Shown here in pieces: positions 1 to 5,173 of a stretch of 6,138 bases of DNA. The notes under the pieces are model-generated. The model was not told where the DNA came from and ran no database searches. It was given only the letters and a program-made list of their open reading frames with translations. The stretch's first letter is position 1. The number at the start of each line of letters is the position of its first letter. The DNA is from Pseudomonadota bacterium. Lineage in GTDB: Bacteria > Myxococcota > Polyangia > Polyangiales > Polyangiaceae. The stretch is taken from positions 1 to 6,138 of the forward strand of contig JAEZYO010001070.1 in assembly GCA_023419055.1 (NCBI GenBank). Reading direction: 5' to 3'. A program made the position numbers and the translations under genes.

Positions 1-592
1 TCTTCAGCGGGGCGATCGGGCGATTGCTGTCTCGATGATCGCGCTCGATGACCTCGCGCTTCACCGCTTCGAGATCCGGCGACGAGCCGCGCGCGACGAG
101 CTCGTCGAAACGTCGGCGCGCCCGCACCTCGACGCTCGCCGTCAAATAGAACTTCGCGTCGGCGTTCGGGAAGACGACGGTCCCGATGTCGCGCCCCTCG
201 AGCACCACTCCGCCCTGCTTGCCCGCGTCGCGCTGCATCTGCAAGAGCGCCTGTCGGACCCTCGGGTGCGCGGACACCTTGCTCGCGCCTTGTCCGATCT
301 CGAGGCTGCGGATGACCTCGGACACGTCCTCTCCCGCGAGGAAGAAGCGCGTCTGCCCGAGCTCGTCGTTCTCCAGCATCACCGCCCCGCGCGCGACCAG
401 CGACTCGGCGTGCTCGCCGACTCGCTCCGCGTCGTCCCAGTCGATCTCGCTCCTCAGGCTCGAGAGCGCGACGATGCGATAGAGCGCGCCCGTGTCGACC
501 ATGACGTAACCGAGCCTCGCCGCCACCTGCTTGGTGACCGTTGACTTCCCTGCCCCTGCAGGGCCGTCGATCGCGACGACCAGGCGCTTCAT
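1..592 (-). CDS. cmk: Cytidylate kinase (partial, C-terminus beyond the left edge)
   Basis: Cytosolic (d)CMP kinase: transfers a phosphate from ATP to CMP or dCMP in pyrimidine nucleotide salvage and recycling. 197 residues are visible. They show the P-loop GPAGAGKST (residues 10-18), DTGALYR (33-39, nucleotide-binding region), LAGEDVSEVIR (85-95, the CMP-specific insert typical of bacterial Cmk), EGRDIGTVVFPNA (132-144), a TAS..VRARRR stretch (151-161) and the RD..DSNR..APL lid/C-terminal motif (184-196). Family members are about 220-230 residues, so roughly 25-35 C-terminal residues are missing. The ATG start overlaps the aroA stop as ATGA and has a GAGG Shine-Dalgarno 7 bases upstream inside the aroA end, which supports translational coupling. 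In many bacteria rpsA follows cmk; that would lie left of this window. All expected catalytic motifs look intact, unlike its two aromatic-pathway neighbours. Confidence 0.96.
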   Translation of the reverse strand, partial: MKRLVVAIDGPAGAGKSTVTKQVAARLGYVMVDTGALYRIVALSSLRSEIDWDDAERVGEHAESLVARGAVMLENDELGQTRFFLAGEDVSEVIRSLEIGQGASKVSAHPRVRQALLQMQRDAGKQGGVVLEGRDIGTVVFPNADAKFYLTASVEVRARRRFDELVARGSSPDLEAVKREVIERDHRDSNRPIAPLK

Positions 593-1929
593 TGCACCAC
601 CTCGAGGTCCGCGCCGAGCGCGCGCAGAGTTCCGACGAAGCGCGGATAGCTCTCGGCGATGGAGTCCACGTCCTCGATCACGCTCTCGCCGTCGGCGGAG
701 AGACCGAGCAGGACAGCCGCCATCGCGACGCGGTGGTCTCCGCCGCTCGTGACGCGTGCGGCCCGGAGAGGGGCCTCGGGCTGCCCTTCGAGAGCCAGCC
801 CGCCTTCGCGCTCCTCCACCGCCACGCCGAACGCGCGGAGCACGCCCGCCATGGCCGCGAGGCGCGCGACCGCCTCGCTCGAGGACGGCGCCGCGATCTC
901 GGTGACCCCGCGGGCTCGCGACGAAAGCACGAGCAGCGCGGGCAGCTCGTCGAGGGAGCGTTCGAGGAGCTCCCCATCGAGCGCCACGCCGCGCAGGCGC
1001 GACCCGCGCGACGCGAGATCGCCGAAGGGCTCGCCCAGGCTGTTGCCGGCGGGCGAAATCCCCATGCTGCCCCCGGAGAGCCGGATCACCTCGAGCGCCG
1101 CGGAGCGCGTCGGGTTCAGGCCGGTGCGCCGCGTGTTCACGTTGCTGCCCGGGATGATCTGCGCCGCTACCAAGATGAAGGCCGCGGCGCTGACATCGCC
1201 CGGCACGTCGAGCTCGAAGCCCCGGATCGCGAACGGATCGGCCGGCGGGTGCAGGCTAATCATCGAGCCCGCCGCCTTCACCGGCATGCCGAGCGCGTCG
1301 AGCAGTCGCTCGGTGTGGTCCGGCGACACGATGGGCTCCAAGATCGTGGTCGGCCCCGATGCGAACAGCCCGGAGAGCAGGAGCGCGCCCTTCGCGTGAT
1401 CGTTCGGCCCGCCGAGCGCGTACTCGATGGGTTCGAGCCGCCCGCGCGGCGGAAGCGCGCCGATCGAGAGCGGGGCCATCATCTGGCCCTGTTCGGTGGA
1501 GCGCCCTTCGATGCGAGCCCCGCGCCGCTTGAGCGGCGCGACCACGCTCCACATGTCGCGGCGCTCGAGCGTGGCGTCGCCGCCAATCACGGAATCGAAG
1601 GTTTGCCCGGAGAGCACCCCCGCGAGGAGCCTCAGACTCGTCGTGGAGCGGCCCGCGTCGAGCAGACCATCCGGAGCCTTCAAACCGGCGAGGCCGACCC
1701 CGCGCATGCGAAGGGTGCCCTTCTCGTCGTCCTCGTAACGGACGCCGAGCCGCCCGAGCGCGCGCAGCGTGTGCAGGTTGGCGTCACCGTAGCCAAAGCC
1801 GCGGATCTCGGAGGGCCCGTTCGAGAGCGCTGCCAGAATCAAGGCGCGGTGGGTGATGCTGCGATCGCTCGGAACCGGAACGCTGCCCTGCAGCGGGGTC
1901 CGCTGCGGTCTGACGCGAATGCGGGTCAT
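589..1929 (-). CDS. aroA: EPSP synthase family protein (AroA-like), divergent active site
   Basis: 446 residues, the normal length for 3-phosphoshikimate 1-carboxyvinyltransferase, which joins PEP to shikimate-3-phosphate in the cytosolic shikimate pathway. Family signatures run end to end: VPSDRSITHRAL (18-30), LDAGRSTTSLRLL (90-102), GGDATLERRDM (116-126), SPDHTERLL (202-210), DVPGDVSAAAFILVAA (241-256), GLNPTR (270-275), LDELP (326-330), GGDHRVAMA (396-404), SYPRF (427-431). Overall it resembles class II enzymes. Kept key residues include S24, R28, R100, R124, D327 and D398-H399-R400. Hand alignment shows unusual changes: the PGDKS Lys is R23, the N-A-G/A-T loop is R94-S-T96-T, S-A-Q is N176-D-H178, SRDHTE is SPDHTE, and KESDR is E352-A-V-A-R356, so the usual catalytic Glu appears replaced. 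Membership of the family is certain; EPSP synthase activity is not. Start ATG follows the lipoprotein stop by 10 bases, with GAGG overlapping that stop 8 bases upstream; downstream it overlaps cmk by 4 bases. Confidence 0.9.
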   Translation of the reverse strand: MTRIRVRPQRTPLQGSVPVPSDRSITHRALILAALSNGPSEIRGFGYGDANLHTLRALGRLGVRYEDDEKGTLRMRGVGLAGLKAPDGLLDAGRSTTSLRLLAGVLSGQTFDSVIGGDATLERRDMWSVVAPLKRRGARIEGRSTEQGQMMAPLSIGALPPRGRLEPIEYALGGPNDHAKGALLLSGLFASGPTTILEPIVSPDHTERLLDALGMPVKAAGSMISLHPPADPFAIRGFELDVPGDVSAAAFILVAAQIIPGSNVNTRRTGLNPTRSAALEVIRLSGGSMGISPAGNSLGEPFGDLASRGSRLRGVALDGELLERSLDELPALLVLSSRARGVTEIAAPSSSEAVARLAAMAGVLRAFGVAVEEREGGLALEGQPEAPLRAARVTSGGDHRVAMAAVLLGLSADGESVIEDVDSIAESYPRFVGTLRALGADLEVVQ

Positions 1930-1939
1930 CCCTGTAGCC

Positions 1940-2935
1940 TCAGCCGCCCCCGGAAGCGGACGCCTTGGCGCCCGGGATGAAGTCGACCGCCTTGTCGAGC
2001 AGCACGCTGACGGCCCCGCCGTCCACGCCCATCACGAAGGAGACCTCCTTCTCGTTCGGCTGAGCCTCGAGCTTACGCACCGGCTGAGGGATGCCGAGCA
2101 GAGCCATGAACGGCGCGTAGCGCTCGAGCGAGTTTCTCACCCCGAGCAGATTCTCGGCGCCCCTGGCCGCGGCCTCGTCCGCCTCGTAGCTGAGCGTGCC
2201 CGCCAAGTTCAGACCCGGATCCTGGAAGTTGCCGACGAGCGCGAGGGTCTTCATCCCATCCATGAACGCGAGCTGCGTGCGTGCCGCCTCGGGCACCGGG
2301 CTGGAAGTAAAATCAGCCCCGAGGACGATCGGCGCGTTCGGCGTCGCCAACAATTTGTCGAGCCACTGGGGCTGCTGTCGCTTGGCGCGCCCCTCGTGGA
2401 TGCGATCGAGCGCTCGTCGCATGCCGGTGTCGTTGCCGAAGAGCAGCGTCCTCTGCGTCAGCACCGTGAAGCCGAGGTTGCCCGCCGTATACAGCGAGCG
2501 ACCAGCGTAGCTGCTCTTTACCACCGGAACTCCCTGAGGCGTCTTCTCCGTGGTGTCCGCCGCAGCCTCGATCTTCTGCTTGTCGAAGCTTCCGAGCGCG
2601 ACCCCGAGCACGTCGGCGCCCTGCATCGAGTACACGCCGGTGTAGAGCTCGCTCAAATCTCGCCGGGGCACGAAGCCCGAGCTTTCGGGGAGAGGCATCT
2701 GTGACGTCAATATCCCGAGCAGCTTCTCCCCGAACCGCGACGCGAACATCTGCTGCGCGTCCACGTGGGAGAGAGCTATCGCGCCGCCGGGAAGCAGCGC
2801 GAGCGCGTCGCGATCGATATCGGCGTCGGTGAAGGCCTTGTCCTGGCCCGTCTTGGTCACGACGTCGCCCTGTTTGGAGCAAGCGACGAGACCCGGAAGA
2901 CAGACGAGGGCGGCCGCGATCAGGAGGTGCCTCAA
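1940..2935 (-). CDS. Predicted lipoprotein of unknown function, TTG start
   Basis: 331 residues if started at TTG. I chose this start because it has a GAGG site 7 bases upstream and gives a compact signal peptide: positive R2-H3, hydrophobic core about 4-17, and lipobox L-V-A-C with lipidated C19 followed by Ser, which predicts sorting to the outer membrane rather than inner-membrane retention. An in-frame ATG at 3028 would add 31 charged residues before the signal and looks wrong. The mature part is soluble-looking, with no membrane helices: ALALLPGGAIALSHVD near the start (about residues 44-59), a YTGVYSMQGADVLGVALG segment, AYAGRSLY-like strands and a Gly/Ser end. The repeated pattern of short hydrophobic strands suggests a mixed alpha/beta domain of the kind found in many uncharacterised myxobacterial secreted proteins; I do not recognise a named family. 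Only 10 bases separate it from aroA, so co-transcription with aroA-cmk is likely although no functional link is evident. Confidence 0.85.
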   Translation of the reverse strand: MRHLLIAAALVCLPGLVACSKQGDVVTKTGQDKAFTDADIDRDALALLPGGAIALSHVDAQQMFASRFGEKLLGILTSQMPLPESSGFVPRRDLSELYTGVYSMQGADVLGVALGSFDKQKIEAAADTTEKTPQGVPVVKSSYAGRSLYTAGNLGFTVLTQRTLLFGNDTGMRRALDRIHEGRAKRQQPQWLDKLLATPNAPIVLGADFTSSPVPEAARTQLAFMDGMKTLALVGNFQDPGLNLAGTLSYEADEAAARGAENLLGVRNSLERYAPFMALLGIPQPVRKLEAQPNEKEVSFVMGVDGGAVSVLLDKAVDFIPGAKASASGGG

Positions 2936-2942
2936 GACAGCA

Positions 2943-2946
2943 CCTC
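2943..2946 (-). promoter_or_regulatory. Shine-Dalgarno that selects the TTG start of the lipoprotein
   Basis: GAGG on the minus strand, 7 bases before the TTG at 2935-2933. Together with the signal peptide that begins right after it, this decides the start in favour of TTG over the upstream in-frame ATG. Confidence 0.65.
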
Positions 2947-3006
2947 GCCCGCGCAGCGGGTATTTTCGTGAGCCATGTCTACGGTGAAGGGCGCCCTCAC
3001 GCGGTC

Positions 3007-3035
3007 CATATAGTCGATCGAGTTCCAAGGCCCAA
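3007..3035 (-). promoter_or_regulatory. Candidate sigma70-like promoter for lipoprotein-aroA-cmk
   Basis: TTGGGC (3035-3030), a 17-base spacer, then TATATG (3012-3007). The -35 matches only TTG and the -10 matches TATA of the consensus. The resulting leader would be about 65 bases. Placement after a hairpin and before the lipoprotein gene makes it plausible; the match itself is weak. Confidence 0.3.
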
Positions 3036-3200
3036 TCACGTAACCTGCGCGGGGGACCGTCCGGCCCGCGCGCTTCGAAAATGTTCGCGGCTGGAGCGCG
3101 GGGAGAATGAGAAAACGCTCACTTCCACCTTCACTCGCGCCGGGGTTTTCGTCGATGCCGAGAGTGACGAGCGCCGACATCCGACGAGGGTAGCATCAAA

Positions 3201-3227
3201 GGGCGGCACCTCGTCCGGCGGCCGCCC
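3201..3227 (-). terminator. Candidate intrinsic terminator after the pheA-like gene
   Basis: A perfect 7-base-pair GC stem, GGGCGGC (3227-3221) with GCCGCCC (3207-3201), loop of 13 bases, followed by only TTT before the sequence turns mixed. It starts 13 bases after the pheA stop. The short U-tract makes it a weak intrinsic terminator; it might instead attenuate transcription or stabilise the mRNA 3' end. Confidence 0.4.
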
Positions 3228-3240
3228 GAGAGCGCCCCGG

Positions 3241-4311
3241 TCACGCGGACACAGGGAACGACCCGAGGACCTTCAGGTACTTCGTGTGACGCTTGATGGC
3301 CTCGAGCGCCGTAACCACCGGCCGGTCGGTGACGTGCCCCCCGATCTCGACGTAAAAAACGTAGTCCCAACTCTCCCGTTGCACGGGCCGCGATTGCAGC
3401 TTTTTCAAGTTGATGCCGCGCTCCGCGAAGTGCCGGAGCATCGCGAAGAGTGAGCCGGGCGAGTCGTCGATACCGAGCAACAGGCACGTGACGTCGTTAC
3501 CCGATCGCATCGCGGGGCGGGAACCGGCGACGCCGTAGCGGCAACGAACGTCCGACACGTCGCCGACGTTCTCTCGCAAGAGCGTGAGGCCGAACGCGCT
3601 GCCCGTCGACTCCGGGAGCACCGCAGCGCTCCCCTTCTCTTCCTTCGCGAGCTCGGCGGCGACCGCGGGTGAACGCACGTCGATCACCGTAGCCCGCGGC
3701 AGCTCCTGATCGAGGAAGCGCTGGCACGCGGCGTGGGCGATCGCGGTCAGGTACACCCGCTCGACGTCGGCCGTGGACGCGACCTGCGCCATCAACTGGT
3801 AGGTCGCCGGAAGGTTCCGCTCGCCGACGAGCACGAGATCGCTCTCGGCGAGCGCCGTCAGCGACGGCTGAACCAGGCCGTCCACCGAAGACTCGAACGG
3901 GAACACGGCGAAGGCGGCGCGGGACCTCGCCACTTCGTCGAGCGCTTCGGCGACGGTCGCGGTCGAATGAAGCGCGGTGGTAGCGCCGAAGTAGCCGAGG
4001 GCGGTCTGATGGCAGAAGCCGCCCTCCGGTCCCACGTAGGCCACCTTGACCGGGTGCTCGAGCGCGCGCGCCTCGGCGCGGATGCCGCGGAAGATCGCGG
4101 CGACGCTCTCGCTCGGGAGGTCACCCGAAGCGTGCGCGCCGAGCCGTGAGAGCCACTCGGCCTCTCCGACGTCTACCGAGACGTCACCCTCTGCGCGAGC
4201 CCGGATTTCCTTGGACAAGCGGGCGCGCGCCTCCAAACGCTCGAGGATTTCGAGGTCGAGCTTGGCGACCTTTTCCCTGAGCTCGGAGACCGCGCGCTTG
4301 CCGTCCATCAT
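3241..4311 (-). CDS. pheA: P-protein homologue (chorismate mutase / prephenate dehydratase / ACT), divergent active sites
   Basis: 356 residues with the architecture of bacterial P-proteins, which make phenylpyruvate from chorismate. An AroQ-type chorismate mutase domain lies at about 5-86 (LREKVAKLD, IFRGI), a prephenate dehydratase domain at about 88-265 (VAYVGPEGGFCHQTALGYFG start, FAVFPFESSVDG, RVYLTAIAHAACQRFL) and an ACT domain at about 273-353 (SPGSL, QSRP, WDYVFYVEIGGH, KVLGSFP). Against E. coli PheA, R11, R28 and D48 are kept in the mutase, but K39, R51, E52, S84 and Q88 align with A40, E50, A51, A81 and E85. In the dehydratase N160, S208, Q215 and T278 align with S141, L188, A195 and C257, so the SHPQ and TRF motifs are lost. 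The ACT Phe-binding ESRP is QSRP. The fold assignment is firm; both activities are doubtful. The ATG directly abuts the fmdB stop, a second ATG follows at once, and no clear Shine-Dalgarno is present, so translation is probably coupled to fmdB. Confidence 0.9.
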   Translation of the reverse strand: MMDGKRAVSELREKVAKLDLEILERLEARARLSKEIRARAEGDVSVDVGEAEWLSRLGAHASGDLPSESVAAIFRGIRAEARALEHPVKVAYVGPEGGFCHQTALGYFGATTALHSTATVAEALDEVARSRAAFAVFPFESSVDGLVQPSLTALAESDLVLVGERNLPATYQLMAQVASTADVERVYLTAIAHAACQRFLDQELPRATVIDVRSPAVAAELAKEEKGSAAVLPESTGSAFGLTLLRENVGDVSDVRCRYGVAGSRPAMRSGNDVTCLLLGIDDSPGSLFAMLRHFAERGINLKKLQSRPVQRESWDYVFYVEIGGHVTDRPVVTALEAIKRHTKYLKVLGSFPVSA

Positions 4312-4650
4312 TCACGCTGCAGGAGCAGACTCGCTCTTGCCTTTCTTTTCTGAACCGCCGCTGTCGGAGGAGCTGCTCGACGAGGAGCTGCTCGACGAGG
4401 AGCTGCTCGACGAACCCGACGAGCTGCTCGAGCTCGAAGAAGAACCGCCGTCACCCGACTTCGGCTTCGAAGAGCTGTAGAGATCCGAATACCAACCACC
4501 ACCCTTCAGGATGAAGCCGGCGCCACCGGAGACCTGGCGCTTGGCGGTCTGTTGATGGCAGTTCGGGCACTCCGTCAGGGGTTTCTCGCTGATGGCTTGC
4601 TCGGCTTCCCAGCCGTTACCGCAAGCCGTGCAGATGTACTCGTAGGTCAT
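4312..4650 (-). CDS. FmdB-family zinc-ribbon protein with poly-serine tail
   Basis: 112 residues. The N-terminal domain MTYEYICTACG has a zinc ribbon with C7-x2-C10 and C28-x2-C31, followed by the family's GFILKGGGWYSDLY segment (45-58). This is the small regulatory-protein-like FmdB family whose members often end in serine-rich tails. The family is named after a putative formamidase regulator, but its molecular role is not established; nucleic-acid or protein binding through the ribbon is a guess. The tail holds Ser runs at 70-78 and 80-95 split by Gly79, then a short Lys/Glu/Ala end. The 80-95 run is encoded by a 15-base tandem repeat. The start has GAGG 7 bases upstream. The stop is immediately followed by the pheA-like ATG, so the two form a coupled pair. 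Confidence 0.9.
   Translation of the reverse strand: MTYEYICTACGNGWEAEQAISEKPLTECPNCHQQTAKRQVSGGAGFILKGGGWYSDLYSSSKPKSGDGGSSSSSSSSSGSSSSSSSSSSSSSSSSDSGGSEKKGKSESAPAA
4367..4432 (-). repeat. 15-base tandem repeat encoding poly-Ser tail
   Basis: Three perfect tandem copies of a 15-base unit fill 4367-4411 (plus strand GAGGAGCTGCTCGAC), and a degenerate copy continues to about 4432. Read on the minus strand each unit is five serine codons in the fixed order TCG-TCG-AGC-AGC-TCC. Copy-number change by slippage would keep the frame and only alter serine-run length. Confidence 0.9.
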
Positions 4651-4667
4651 TCCAAAGCCTCGGGGTC

Positions 4668-4696
4668 GAAATGCGTCGCGTGGCGTCGCGTGTCAA
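4668..4696 (-). promoter_or_regulatory. Candidate promoter for fmdB-pheA
   Basis: A perfect TTGACA (4696-4691), 17-base spacer, then CATTTC (4673-4668), a poor -10. A start site here would fall close to the fmdB Shine-Dalgarno, giving a very short leader. The -35 match is good, but the weak -10 and short leader keep confidence low; an upstream promoter is equally possible. Confidence 0.3.
4673..4692. repeat. Perfect 10-base tandem duplication upstream of fmdB
   Basis: GCGTCGCGTG occurs twice in tandem (4673-4682 and 4683-4692). It lies in the spacer of the candidate fmdB promoter and one helical turn separates the copies, so it could be an operator with two same-face half sites. It could equally be a chance GC-rich duplication. 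Confidence 0.6.
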
Positions 4697-4797
4697 CGGC
4701 GACCGACGAAGCCGTCACGTTGCCGCGAAACCCAGGTTCCTGAGCTCGTTCGAGCACCCTAGTGTGCCTTGCGTTTCGAAAAGTGGCTCGCCGAAGT

Positions 4798-4816
4798 TCG
4801 AGCGGCTTGCGCTCGA
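4798..4816. other. Short perfect hairpin in the intergenic region
   Basis: TCGAGCG (4798-4804), loop GCTTG, CGCTCGA (4810-4816): a 7-base-pair stem extendable by one G-T pair. No T-run follows on either strand, so it does not look like an intrinsic terminator; its role is unknown. Confidence 0.4.
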
Positions 4817-5130
4817 GCGTCTCGATCGTAGAGGCACGGCAACGGCGAGGACGTCGACCGAGCGCCCGCCCGGCGTGTCTCTGGAGGGAGTGAGCACTGA
4901 AGAGCCAGCGGCTAAAGCATTCCGCCGTCACTGAACAAAGAAACAGCCCGAGTGCGATTGAGCTCGGTGCACTTACGCAAACGCGGGGGAATCAGCCGTT
5001 TCGGCTTGTGCGCATCTGTTCAGGAGAGTAGAGAGAAACGATACGCCGCGTGACCATACATGCCATGACACTTGCCACCGGCTATTGCTGGAACGCGCGG
5101 CAAGGGGCTCGCAGGGCCGGCCAACCGCTC

Positions 5131-5139
5131 TGCTATAAG
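5131..5139 (+). promoter_or_regulatory. Candidate extended -10 promoter for smc
   Basis: TGCTATAAG: a TATAAG hexamer (5134-5139) preceded by TG one base upstream, as in extended -10 promoters. No -35-like hexamer lies 16-18 bases upstream. Transcription starting near 5146 would give a leader of about 28 bases that includes the smc Shine-Dalgarno (GAGGG, 5159-5163). Confidence 0.45.
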
Positions 5140-5173
5140 GAACAAAGCCCGAGGCGTTGAGGGAAAAATAGCG

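Larger units (their letters stand above)
2936..3240. other. Intergenic spacer between pheA-like gene and lipoprotein gene
   Basis: About 305 bases with no convincing gene. On the minus strand it holds, in order, a terminator-like hairpin just after the pheA stop, then a weak sigma70-like promoter candidate about 70-100 bases before the lipoprotein start. A minus-strand open frame of 82 codons (3180-2932) spans it and ends TTGA over the lipoprotein start, but it lacks a Shine-Dalgarno and any recognisable domain. Its last part is in any case the probable leader of the lipoprotein mRNA. Confidence 0.6.
4651..5173. other. 523-base divergent intergenic region between fmdB-like gene and smc
   Basis: No convincing protein or RNA gene. 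Open frames exist on both strands (plus 4671-4934, minus 4931-4647), but they give Arg-rich, motif-free translations without start signals. I looked for tRNA, SRP RNA and tmRNA hallmarks and saw none. The region contains a 10-base tandem repeat and a TTGACA box near fmdB, a 7-base-pair hairpin at 4798-4816, a 5-base-pair hairpin AGCCG-TTT-CGGCT at 4994-5006 and a probable extended -10 before smc. The half nearer smc (about 4910-5173) is visibly less GC-rich than the genes around it. Confidence 0.6.

Noticed and set aside
35..544. Plus-strand open frame of 169 codons opposite cmk
   Set aside because: Antisense shadow of Cmk, whose P-loop and lid motifs are unambiguous on the minus strand.
541..1980. 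Long plus-strand open frame of 479 codons opposite aroA
   Set aside because: Its translation is Arg/Ala/His-rich with no motifs and lies antisense to a gene with clear family signatures; long antisense frames are expected with such GC-biased codons.
4046..4480. Plus-strand frame with acidic ELLDE repeats opposite fmdB and pheA
   Set aside because: The repeat is simply the complement of the 15-base poly-Ser coding repeat and the frame has no start signal.
4746..4760. GTTCGAG-like T-loop suggesting a tRNA
   Set aside because: No flanking acceptor, D or anticodon stems can be formed; it is part of a short GCTCG-TT-CGAGC palindrome.
4671..4934. Open frames on both strands of the fmdB-smc spacer as small genes
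   Set aside because: No ribosome sites, no motifs, Arg/Ser-rich composition typical of non-coding GC-rich DNA.
5062..5088. Possible sigma54 promoter (TGACAC ... TTGCT) upstream of smc
   Set aside because: The spacing between the two blocks does not fit the -24/-12 arrangement.
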